Shown: positions 1 through 7,144 of the stretch, one piece after another
Numbering within the stretch: the stretch's first letter is position 1
Layout of the letters: every line of letters begins with the position of its first letter
Assembly: GCA_051746665.1 (NCBI GenBank)
Contig: JBNJFG010000089.1
Span: forward strand, 1 to 7,584
Source of the DNA: Halanaerobium sp051746665
GTDB lineage: Bacteria; Bacillota; Halanaerobiia; Halanaerobiales; Halanaerobiaceae
Direction: 5' to 3'
DNA: 7,584 nt
Translations under genes and position numbers: made by a program
Notes under the pieces: generated by a model
What the model was told of the DNA's origin: nothing
Database searches by the model: none
Seen by the model: the letters and a program-made list of their open reading frames with translations, nothing else

Positions 1-659
1 TCCCAGGTTTCTATAGTAGTAGGTGAAATTTCTTCCAGGCTATAGCCCAGCATTTCTGCCCATTTATCATTAAAAATAGTTTCTCCTGTCTGAACATTCC
101 ATTCCCAGGTTCCAGCATCTGTTCCTTCAATTATCCAGTCCAATCTATTTTTTTGACTTTTTATTATTTCATTATCTCTTTGCATTTTTAAATTATTATT
201 AATTATTTTAAGGTGAGATTCAATTAGTTCTTTAAAGCTCAACATAATCTCTTGAGTCTGCTTAGAAAACTCATGTGCTTTTTTATCATGAATACAGAGT
301 GTACCAAAAACTTTACCGTCAGGCCATTTTAAAGGGTAGCCCAGATAGGCATTAAAACCAGCTTCAATCTCAAGTGAATCCTTCCATTTTTCATCTTTTA
401 ATGCATCGATAACCATTAATTTTTTATCACTTGTTATTACTTGCTCACAATAAGTTCCTGACAGTTTATTTCTTTGACCTTCTACAATATTATTTTCTAA
501 ATTATCACTCGTTTTAAAAACTTCAAGATAAGGCGAGTCCAGCCTTGTTATCAGAGCATCTGAACTCCCTGCTGTTTTGACAATTATATCTACAATACTC
601 TGCCATTTATCTTTTATTTCAGCTGAAATCTCCCTGTTATATCCCTGTTTTTTATTCAT
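1..659 (-). CDS. GAF-PAS sensor protein, N-terminal part (gene continues past left edge)
   Basis: An open frame of 219 codons runs from an ATG at 659 to the left edge with no stop, so the C-terminus is outside the window. The start is supported by GGGAGA (671-666) six bases upstream. Residues ~17-152 form a GAF domain, with YCEQVI at 70-75 and the WPDGKVFGTLCI stretch at 112-123. A charged helical linker (~155-172) leads into a PAS_3-type domain from ~173, with EGTDAGTWEWN at 178-188 and the NDKWAEMLGY box at 197-206. The protein is a close paralogue of the protein encoded at 958-3789, but its GAF is joined straight to this PAS, without the extra PAS the other protein has between them. No membrane segment is seen, so it is probably cytoplasmic. 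By analogy with the neighbour the missing part may carry GGDEF and/or HD-GYP output, or a kinase; the window cannot say which. Ligands are unknown. Confidence 0.85.
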   Translation of the reverse strand, partial: MNKKQGYNREISAEIKDKWQSIVDIIVKTAGSSDALITRLDSPYLEVFKTSDNLENNIVEGQRNKLSGTYCEQVITSDKKLMVIDALKDEKWKDSLEIEAGFNAYLGYPLKWPDGKVFGTLCIHDKKAHEFSKQTQEIMLSFKELIESHLKIINNNLKMQRDNEIIKSQKNRLDWIIEGTDAGTWEWNVQTGETIFNDKWAEMLGYSLEEISPTTIETW

Positions 660-677
660 TTAAGCTCTCCCTTTTTT

Positions 678-715
678 ATAGATCTTAAATTTAGACCATC
701 AAATTTTAAGTCTAT
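678..715 (-). repeat. Imperfect inverted repeat in leader of the left GAF-PAS gene
   Basis: On the minus strand two 15-base arms (715-701 and 692-678) can pair over about 14 base pairs, with one single-base bulge in each arm, around an 8-base loop (700-693). The structure ends only about six bases before the GGGAGA ribosome-binding site of the gene starting at 659. It could therefore affect translation initiation. The stem is almost all A-U, so it is weak and could be chance in such AT-rich DNA. No match to a known riboswitch class is recognised. Confidence 0.4.
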
Positions 716-750
716 TAATCAATATTTAAATTTTTTATATTGTCGAATAT

Positions 751-779
751 TGTATAATAATGTAGAATAATATTGTAAA
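751..779 (-). promoter_or_regulatory. Putative sigma-A promoter for the left GAF-PAS gene
   Basis: Minus-strand TTTACA (779-774, five of six consensus bases) lies 17 bases from TATACA (756-751) and 19 bases from TACAAT (754-749). Either could serve as the -10 box. The start of transcription would be near 745, giving a leader of about 85 bases that contains the inverted repeat at 678-715. The surrounding DNA is about 17% G+C, so promoter-like hexamers are common and the call is tentative. The rest of the 297-base gap (660-957) shows no gene. Confidence 0.4.
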
Positions 780-910
780 AATTACTTTTATTTCCTTAAT
801 ACTTATAGTATATATTCTATATTTAACTGTTAATCCCTTTATATTTTCTGGAAAAAATTTATAATTTATAACACAACTTTTGATTTCAATTTAATTTTAG
901 ATTGTATATT

Positions 911-956
911 CAAAGAATACCACAGGGGTATGACAGCACTATGTCGCAAACTTGTG
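911..956. other. G+C-richer segment of unknown nature just after the GGDEF/HD-GYP stop
   Basis: These 46 bases contain 21 G or C (46%), whereas the adjoining 240 bases (661-900) contain 42 (about 17%). The segment holds two short overlapping dyads: ATACC/GGTAT around 5 bases (917-931) and GACA/TGTC around 6 bases (932-945). No T-tract follows on the minus strand, so it is not a convincing intrinsic terminator. It may be an end of a lost mobile element, a structured 3' end of the upstream mRNA, or a protein-binding site. I do not recognise it. Confidence 0.35.
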
Positions 957-957
957 T

Positions 958-3789
958 TTATTTTGTAAACATTTCAATAAATAAAACAGCTAACTCTGGA
1001 TCAAATTGCTGACCTGCACATCTCTTTATTTCTGCAAGACTTTCCTCTCTAGACAAAGCCTTTTTATAAGGTCTTCCATTAGTCATAACATCAAAAGCAT
1101 CTATAATAGAAATAATTCTGGCCAAATAAGGAATATCTTTTCCTGCTAGCTGCCTAGGATAACCACTTCCATCCCATTTTTCATGGTGAGTATAAATTTC
1201 TTCAGCTATTAAAGCAAACTCTTCTGAGGAATTAGCAATTCTATATCCTCTTTCAGGATGCCTTTTTATTATTTCCCATTCTTCTTTAGTTAATTTACCT
1301 GGTTTTTTTAATATTTCTTCTGCAATAGTTGTTTTACCAATATCATGTAATGTTGAAAGCAGAGAAAGCCTATTCAATTCAGAATTAGAAAGTCCTAATT
1401 TCTCTCCAAAATCAAATGATAATTTAGTCATTCGCAGAGCATGTTCTTTTGTCTCATTACTTTTCACTTCAAGAGTATTGAGCAGACTCTTAACAATCTT
1501 ACTTTTAGTACTTTTACTTTCTGATAATTTATTCTGATACATATTATTATCAGCTTTTTTTAAAATATCATATTTATCATGATTTGCATCTGTTTTAGTA
1601 GCAGTACCCAGGGCCATAGAAACTGTTAAATCATCTGTATTTGTTTTTCTAGAAATTATTTTTATTCTTTTTATAATTTTTTCAGCTTCCTTTTTTCCAG
1701 TCTGGGGTAATAAGATTGCAAACTCATCTCCCCCCTGACGGGCCAAAATATCTTCCTCTCTGAGCACTTTTTTTAATGTTTCAGCACTTTTAATCAGCAG
1801 TTGATCACCTTTTTTGTGACCTAAAGAATCATTTATTATTTTTAAGCCGTTAATATCTGCCATAATTATACTAAGTGGCAGCTGTCTTTTCGTATCTAAA
1901 CGGTCCAATTCTTTTTCAAAAAATCTCCTATTATATAAGCCAGTTAAACTATCGTGATAGTTCAACTTTATGATTCTTTTTTCATCAATAAATTTAGAAA
2001 AAGCACTTGTAATTACATCAGTAAATATTTTCAACAGTCTTATTTTTTCTCCGGAAAATTCTTTTTTCTTTTTCACGGAATCAAAGCCAAAGAATCCGAA
2101 CAAATTATTTTCAATAAACATTGGCTTTACTACTAATGATCTCAGATTTAAACTTTTTAACAATTCTTTTTCAGCTTCTTTATTACTACTCATATTTTCT
2201 ACATCTTTTATATTAATAATCTCATTATTATACAACTGTTCCACAGCCCAGGGAAAAAGATCAACTTTTAGATTCTGCAATTGTTTTTTCTGTGATTTTA
2301 CTCCTTCTTTGCACCACTCATGAGTGTTAGACATACTCTTATTATCTTCAGATAACTGAAAGATGTAGCTGCGATCAATATTAAAAAACTTTCCAATTTT
2401 CTTTAATGAATCATTGATTTTTCTGTCAATATTTGAGGAACTAATATCTAATAAACTTGAACTAATTTCAGCAAGAGTTTTCTGGAATTGAAGCTGTCTT
2501 TTTTGTTTTGCAATATTAAGATGAATTCCATACATTTTATGAGGCTTATTATCTTCTGTCCAGGATATAACTTTTCCACGATCGTTAATCCAGATCCAGT
2601 GGCCTCTTTTATGTTTCATTCTAATTTCTACATCATACTGACTAGTTTCTCCTCGAAAATGTTTTTCTAACTCTTTTTCTGCTTTTTTTAAATCTTCAGG
2701 ATGAGTGAATTTTTTCCAGGTGTCTATTGTTGTAGGAGAAATTTCTTTTAAGTTATATCCCAGCGTCTCTGCCCATTTATTATTAAACTCAGTTTTACCT
2801 GTTTGAATATTCCATTCCCAAATGCCAGCATCTGTACCTTCAATTATCCAGTTTAATCTGTTTTTTTGTTTTATTATTTTTTCATTTTGATCTTTCATAA
2901 TTTTTTCTTTTTCTTTTCTGTCAGTTATATCTTCAAATGATGCCATTATAAACATTGGTTTATTTTTATTTTTGACCAGACTTGAAGAAAGTTTAATATC
3001 AATTACCTTTCCATTTACCTTTACAGCTTGTGATTCTCCCTGCCATTTCCCTTTTTTTATGGTAGCAGCAATACCATTTTTTGCTTTCTCAAATTCAGTT
3101 TTCGGAATTAAGTCAAAAGGGGTAATCTTAGCATTATAAAGCTCCTCTGCCTCTTTATAACCAAACATTTTTAAAAAAGATTTGTTAGCATAAACTATTT
3201 CTCCCTGCATATTTAAAAAGCTTATACCAGCAATTGCAGTTTCTACTGCTTTACTTTTAGTTTTTAAATTCTGTCGATTAATTAATAAACTCAAATCACC
3301 TTCTATAACATCTTTAAAGCCAGCTAATAATTTTTTTTGGTTTTTATCTAATTCCATAGTTTTATCATCAAGAATACAAATTGTTCCAAAAAATTCATCA
3401 TCAGGCCATCTAATGGGAAAGCCACAATAAGAGATCATATCTAACTTGATATCTGGATTATCTTTCCAGTCTTGATTATCCAGAGCATTTTTAATGTATA
3501 GTTCTTCATTTCTTCCAATTACTGTTTCACAGTAAAGGCCATGACCTAAAGTATCATTACCCCCAACTTGATAGGGATTCCTTTCATTTTCGCTTTTTAA
3601 AACTACTTCCATTGTTTCTGGTGTTATGTGCATTATTAAGCCCGCAGATACTCCAATAATATCGGCAATTATATTTATAATATTCTGCCATTTATTAAGA
3701 GTTTTATCACCAATTTCTGGTTTTGTAGGATCAGTAATTTCAACCTCTTTAAACTTATTTTCTTCTCTTAAAAAAACTCCTGCCTTCAT
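958..3789 (-). CDS. GAF-PAS-PAS-GAF-GGDEF-HD-GYP cyclic-di-GMP turnover protein
   Basis: This 943-residue protein is predicted to both make and break cyclic-di-GMP in response to sensed signals. Domains in order: GAF (~32-170, with YCETVI at 86-91), PAS (~178-292), PAS_3 (~310-430, EGTDAGIWEWN at 317-327), second GAF (~440-600), GGDEF (~605-758) and HD-GYP (~765-940). The cyclase site GGDEF is intact at 686-690. An inhibitory-site RxxD (REED, 677-680) sits exactly five residues before it, so product inhibition is likely. The phosphodiesterase half has HD at 815-816, HPE at 844-846, HHE at 868-870, DGSGYP at 873-878 and candidate metal ligands H783, H815, D816, H844, H868, H869 and D897. E779, four residues before H783, fits the extra ligand of tri-iron HD-GYP enzymes. 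No signal peptide or membrane helix is seen, so it is probably a soluble sensor. The start at 3789 is supported by GGAAGGGAGA (3806-3797). Its own promoter lies at 3901-3929. Which activity dominates cannot be read from sequence; both halves look complete. Confidence 0.95.
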   Translation of the reverse strand: MKAGVFLREENKFKEVEITDPTKPEIGDKTLNKWQNIINIIADIIGVSAGLIMHITPETMEVVLKSENERNPYQVGGNDTLGHGLYCETVIGRNEELYIKNALDNQDWKDNPDIKLDMISYCGFPIRWPDDEFFGTICILDDKTMELDKNQKKLLAGFKDVIEGDLSLLINRQNLKTKSKAVETAIAGISFLNMQGEIVYANKSFLKMFGYKEAEELYNAKITPFDLIPKTEFEKAKNGIAATIKKGKWQGESQAVKVNGKVIDIKLSSSLVKNKNKPMFIMASFEDITDRKEKEKIMKDQNEKIIKQKNRLNWIIEGTDAGIWEWNIQTGKTEFNNKWAETLGYNLKEISPTTIDTWKKFTHPEDLKKAEKELEKHFRGETSQYDVEIRMKHKRGHWIWINDRGKVISWTEDNKPHKMYGIHLNIAKQKRQLQFQKTLAEISSSLLDISSSNIDRKINDSLKKIGKFFNIDRSYIFQLSEDNKSMSNTHEWCKEGVKSQKKQLQNLKVDLFPWAVEQLYNNEIINIKDVENMSSNKEAEKELLKSLNLRSLVVKPMFIENNLFGFFGFDSVKKKKEFSGEKIRLLKIFTDVITSAFSKFIDEKRIIKLNYHDSLTGLYNRRFFEKELDRLDTKRQLPLSIIMADINGLKIINDSLGHKKGDQLLIKSAETLKKVLREEDILARQGGDEFAILLPQTGKKEAEKIIKRIKIISRKTNTDDLTVSMALGTATKTDANHDKYDILKKADNNMYQNKLSESKSTKSKIVKSLLNTLEVKSNETKEHALRMTKLSFDFGEKLGLSNSELNRLSLLSTLHDIGKTTIAEEILKKPGKLTKEEWEIIKRHPERGYRIANSSEEFALIAEEIYTHHEKWDGSGYPRQLAGKDIPYLARIISIIDAFDVMTNGRPYKKALSREESLAEIKRCAGQQFDPELAVLFIEMFTK

Positions 3790-3900
3790 AACAAAATCTC
3801 CCTTCCAAAATAATTATAAAGAAAGTTATATCAGCACTTACCTGCAAAACCATAATTGATTTTTTGACATCTTTTATTATATTAAACTATATCTATTTTG

Positions 3901-3929
3901 ATTATACAAATTTTAATATATATTTACAA
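3901..3929 (-). promoter_or_regulatory. Sigma-A promoter for the GGDEF/HD-GYP gene
   Basis: On the minus strand TTGTAA (3929-3924) and a perfect TATAAT (3906-3901) are separated by 17 bases. Transcription would start near 3894 and give a leader of about 105 bases before the ATG at 3789. No known riboswitch, including the cyclic-di-GMP classes, is recognised in that leader. No intrinsic terminator is visible between the GH3 stop at 3978 and this promoter, so read-through from GH3 is also possible. Confidence 0.65.
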
Positions 3930-3977
3930 GTGTAATAATTTATGATTATATTATTCTTATTATCTTTCAATTTAATT

Positions 3978-6719
3978 TTATCTAATTTCTTTTTCAAATT
4001 CAATCTTCATTTTACCAAGCGTGATTCCACTCTGAGCAAAATAAAGTTTGAGGTAATTATTTTTACTCCAGAGATTTATCTCTTTTTCTACTGTCTTCCA
4101 TTCTCCGGTACCGTTTAAAGTAATGGTCGAATCTAGTTTATTATTGACAAATAAGGAGACAGGAATCTGAGCATGTTCGCCTCCACTGGCTTTCAGTTCG
4201 AGCTTCAGCTTATAAATTCCCTTCTTATCTCTAATTATGCCAAAGACAACTGATTCTCCTTTTGCGGTATCTACGTCTGAGAGATCAATGGCTTCTAACT
4301 CAGCCAGATCATAATATTCCATTACCTTTGCTGGCTGATCATTACTCTCTGCTGCAGCTGATTCTTCACCTGAACCACTAAGTTTTCTTTCCATTACAGC
4401 TGAATCCATTATAAATTTCAAGATATTAGCTGCATTACGCTGCAGTTCACCTCTGGTGATTTTTCCTTCTTTCAGACCTTTTAGGGTATTATCATCAGCA
4501 CTATTTTCTTCCGGATTCTCACAGACCATGTATAAGTCATTCTGGGCACGAACCATCGGAATCGTATTTCCTTTTCTGGCTTTTTCGCCTTCTTCATTGA
4601 TTCTGGCCCACCAGTCAGTCATCACAATCCCGTCAAAGCCCCATTCTTCTCGTAAGATTGTGGTCAGGAGATCATAGTTTCCGGCTGTCCAGATTCCATT
4701 TAAACCACCATAGGTAGACATAATGGATACAGCTTCCCCTTCTTTGACTGCAATTTCAAAGCCTTTTAGATAAATTTCTCTTAAGGCTCTTTCGGAGACA
4801 ACAGCATTTACATCATGTCGGTGAGATTCCTGATTATTGGCGACATAATGTTTGACTGTTCCTGTAACTTTATATTTATTCATAGCTCTAAGCTGGACTG
4901 CTGCCATTTTACCGGTCAGAAGTGGATCTTCAGAAAAATATTCAAAGTTCCGTCCGTTTAATGGAGTTCGATGAATATTTATTCCCGGTCCCAGCAGAGT
5001 TTCAATTCGATTTGCCAGAAGCTCCTGACCCATCAGTTCAAATAATTCACCTACTAATTCAGTATTAAAAGTACAAGCTAAGGAAGTACCGTTTGGCAGA
5101 CTGAAAGCAGTTGTACCGCAGTCCATCCTAATTCCGGAAGGTCCATCAGCAGCACAGGCAGCAGGAATTCCAAAGTCAACTAAACTCTCACTCACACCGC
5201 CAAAAGCTGCAGCAGTACCGGGAGTTACTCGGGGAGAACTCATTCCTTCTCCCCGCACCAGACAAGCCAGATCCTCGTCACTAAGCTGAGCGATAAAATC
5301 TTTTAGGGAAGCCTGGTTCTGATAAACATCTTCAAGCTTAATTCCCTGATCTCCAGTATAAGAAATCTCTTCCGGACGCTTCTCAGCAATCCTAGCTTCC
5401 AGATCCACAGTTCTTTGTGGTGCTTCTTCTTCAGTCATTTTTCCATCTGCCTCAGCCTTTAGGCGCTTAAAGGGCTCTACCGGTGCACATGCTTCTTCAA
5501 GTTCTTCTGTTACCTGCAGAGTTTTGATTTCAAAACTGCCGGCCAGTTCAGCCCTGCGAACATCACTGCCAGCATAAATTTCATACTGACCCGCTTCCAG
5601 CACATAGGAAGATTTGTGGCCTGTAATGCCGCTGTCATCATAGGAAGCTAACTGCTCTTTAGTAAAGCTCAAACTTAATTTCTGACTTTCACCCGGCTCT
5701 AGTAAATTGGTTTTAGCAAAGGCTTCCAAGGTTCGAGCAGCTTTACCAAGTTGACCTAACGGTTTACCGGCATAGACCTGGACTACTTCCTTTCCAGCTC
5801 GATCACCGGTGTTTTTTACCTCAACTTCTACATTAAGTGAATCTTCTCCTTCTGCAAAGGAAATAATATTCTGATCAAATTCTGTGTAGGATAGTCCATA
5901 GCCAAAGGGATAGATAACCCTGTCTTGAGCTGCTGTTTCAAAATATCTGTAACCTACATAAATATCTTCTTTATATATTAAAGTGTCCTTATTTCCAAAA
6001 TCATCCATAGAAGGATAATCTGAAAGCTCATAAGCAATGGTATCACTGAGCTTTCCTGAAGGATTTACTTTTCCGGTCAGAACATCTACAGTTCCATTAC
6101 CACCTTCCATACCTCCATGCCAGGCGTAAAGAACTGCCTCAGGCTGATATTTATCCACCCATTTCATATCAATTATGTTGCCGACATTTAAGATTACTGC
6201 GACTCGATCAAAGGCTTTGGTTACTCTGGCCAGCATTTCTTCTTCAGTATCTGTCAGATAGTAACTTCCTTTAGTGGCAGTGTTATCTCTATCTTCTCCT
6301 GCTGTCCGCCCCAAAATAATCACTGCCAGATCAGATTCTGCTGCTGACTTTTTCGCCAGTTGAGTACTGACCGGCATCTCTTTTTGAGACCAGGGTTCCT
6401 GGGCCCAGCCCTCACCCTGATCAAAGGGATTATCCACCAGCCAGCTTTGATATGTATCAATCAGCTCCTGATTCAGAGCAATCTCATCATTTAGCTTTAA
6501 GGCATCTAAAATACCGACTACATATTCAGTATTAACCAGTCCCCCAGAACCGGTACCGCTCTTGTAATAATCAAATTGAATTCTACCAAAAACAGACACT
6601 TTCTCTCCTTTTTTAATTGGAAGTGCCTGATTTTCATTTCTAAGCAGTACACAACCTTCTGCTGCTGCCTGTCTAGAAAGTGCTGCATATTTTTCCATAT
6701 CTAGTTTAACTTTTTCCAT
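3978..6719 (-). CDS. Permuted family 3 glycoside hydrolase (beta-glucosidase-like) with CBM-like tail
   Basis: This 913-residue enzyme should cleave beta-linked sugars from the non-reducing end of oligosaccharides by a retaining mechanism. The domain order is the permuted one known from Ruminococcus albus and Butyrivibrio beta-glucosidases. The GH3 C-domain comes first (~10-275, ending PFGYGLSYTEF), then an FnIII-like domain (~295-400, VEVKNTGDRAGKEVVQVY), a linker, and the TIM-barrel N-domain (~470-775). In the barrel I see DGPSGIR (525-531), the GRNFEYFSEDP substrate loop (589-599), KH at 623-624 and the nucleophile motif MTDWW with D702. E142 in GRTAGEDRD is the likely acid/base. After a low-complexity linker (~780-798), residues ~800-910 resemble a CBM6/CBM35-type beta-sandwich (GIYKLKLELKAS, NGTGEWKTVE). 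No signal peptide is present, so it acts on imported sugars in the cytoplasm. AAGGAG (6732-6727) seven bases before the ATG fixes the start. The exact substrate (glucoside, xyloside or other) is not determinable. G+C is higher than in the neighbours. Confidence 0.93.
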   Translation of the reverse strand: MEKVKLDMEKYAALSRQAAAEGCVLLRNENQALPIKKGEKVSVFGRIQFDYYKSGTGSGGLVNTEYVVGILDALKLNDEIALNQELIDTYQSWLVDNPFDQGEGWAQEPWSQKEMPVSTQLAKKSAAESDLAVIILGRTAGEDRDNTATKGSYYLTDTEEEMLARVTKAFDRVAVILNVGNIIDMKWVDKYQPEAVLYAWHGGMEGGNGTVDVLTGKVNPSGKLSDTIAYELSDYPSMDDFGNKDTLIYKEDIYVGYRYFETAAQDRVIYPFGYGLSYTEFDQNIISFAEGEDSLNVEVEVKNTGDRAGKEVVQVYAGKPLGQLGKAARTLEAFAKTNLLEPGESQKLSLSFTKEQLASYDDSGITGHKSSYVLEAGQYEIYAGSDVRRAELAGSFEIKTLQVTEELEEACAPVEPFKRLKAEADGKMTEEEAPQRTVDLEARIAEKRPEEISYTGDQGIKLEDVYQNQASLKDFIAQLSDEDLACLVRGEGMSSPRVTPGTAAAFGGVSESLVDFGIPAACAADGPSGIRMDCGTTAFSLPNGTSLACTFNTELVGELFELMGQELLANRIETLLGPGINIHRTPLNGRNFEYFSEDPLLTGKMAAVQLRAMNKYKVTGTVKHYVANNQESHRHDVNAVVSERALREIYLKGFEIAVKEGEAVSIMSTYGGLNGIWTAGNYDLLTTILREEWGFDGIVMTDWWARINEEGEKARKGNTIPMVRAQNDLYMVCENPEENSADDNTLKGLKEGKITRGELQRNAANILKFIMDSAVMERKLSGSGEESAAAESNDQPAKVMEYYDLAELEAIDLSDVDTAKGESVVFGIIRDKKGIYKLKLELKASGGEHAQIPVSLFVNNKLDSTITLNGTGEWKTVEKEINLWSKNNYLKLYFAQSGITLGKMKIEFEKEIR

Positions 6720-6793
6720 TTTACCTCTCCTTGCCTATTAATTTAATAATTATTGCTTATAGTTATCTATTTAAAATTTTATACATCAGTATT

Positions 6794-6823
6794 ATTGTAT
6801 CATAAATCGATTTAGTAAGTAAA
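6794..6823 (-). promoter_or_regulatory. Sigma-A promoter for the GH3 gene
   Basis: On the minus strand TTTACT (6823-6818) and TACAAT (6799-6794) are separated by 18 bases. The predicted transcription start is near 6787, about 68 bases upstream of the ATG at 6719. The 161-base gap 6720-6880 holds this promoter, the operator-like palindrome inside its spacer and the GH3 ribosome-binding site, and otherwise nothing I can name. No clear terminator follows the gene ending at 6881. Confidence 0.6.
6803..6814. promoter_or_regulatory. Palindromic operator of LacI/GalR type in the GH3 promoter spacer
   Basis: TAAATCGATTTA is a perfect 12-base palindrome with a central CG and fits the AAnCGnTT core shared by many LacI/GalR-family operators. 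It lies wholly between the -35 and -10 boxes of the GH3 promoter, so a protein bound there would block RNA polymerase. It lacks the outer TG...CA expected of a CcpA cre site, so a sugar-specific regulator is more likely than global catabolite control. No regulator gene is in the window. Confidence 0.5.
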
Positions 6824-6880
6824 CAAAGTTCTTCAAATGACTTAATAGATAGGCTATTTTGCTACTGATTCTGGATCTTT

Positions 6881-7144
6881 TTAAATCTCACAGCCACAGC
6901 TGTTTGAAATATTAATAGACATTGAGAATTCACTCTGATCTTCATCCATTTTTACAGTTATTTCTGCAAGCAGTGCATATATTTTTTCTGCACTGCCATA
7001 AATAATAGTGGATAAAGAGTTGCTCTCATATTCTAAATTGCTCTCATTTATTAAATTAATAACTTTTTTAACCTGCTGATTAACTTCTTTAGTGTTTAAA
7101 GGATAAAAGCTAATTTGACAGGAGATTATTGTTTGATTTTCCAT
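6881..7144 (-). CDS. YkoF-family thiamine/hydroxymethylpyrimidine-binding protein, single domain
   Basis: This 87-residue protein has the ferredoxin-like alpha/beta pattern of the YkoF / MTH1187 thiamine-binding group. It starts with a strand ISCQISFYPL (7-16), as in the ISxQxSLYPL opening of that family. A helix follows (~19-34), then LSTIIYGSAEKIYALLAEI (44-62) for the strand-helix unit and a last strand FSMSINISNSC (73-83). B. subtilis YkoF has two such domains in one chain; here there is one, so a dimer or higher oligomer would be needed to build the usual fold. Known members bind thiamine or its pyrimidine part in the cytoplasm and often sit by thiamine-precursor transporters; none is visible here. 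The tail ends CGC (83-85). The gene is the last of a short operon with the HD-GYP gene and the methyltransferase remnant, whose relic stop lies 19 bases inside it. The ATG at 7144 has its ribosome-binding site unusually far upstream. Confidence 0.75.
   Translation of the reverse strand: MENQTIISCQISFYPLNTKEVNQQVKKVINLINESNLEYESNSLSTIIYGSAEKIYALLAEITVKMDEDQSEFSMSINISNSCGCEI

Noticed and set aside
917..931. Intrinsic terminator after the GGDEF/HD-GYP gene
   Set aside because: The ATACC/GGTAT stem has only five base pairs and no T-tract follows on the minus strand.
1954..2323. Plus-strand open frames opposite the GGDEF/HD-GYP gene
   Set aside because: They lie wholly antisense to a strongly supported gene, have Phe/Ser/Leu-rich composition typical of the reverse of AT-rich coding DNA, and no ribosome-binding site or recognisable domain. 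The same holds for 2488-2670, 3626-3859 and 4456-4677.
3864..3893. Plus-strand TTGACA with TATATC 18 bases later, pointing into the antisense of the GH3 gene
   Set aside because: The -35 box is perfect but the -10 is weak, the DNA is extremely AT-rich, and no plus-strand gene lies downstream.
3790..3893. Possible cyclic-di-GMP riboswitch in the leader of the GGDEF/HD-GYP gene
   Set aside because: The leader is AT-rich and lacks the conserved G-rich and GNRA-type elements of the known cyclic-di-GMP classes; only the gene's function prompted the idea.
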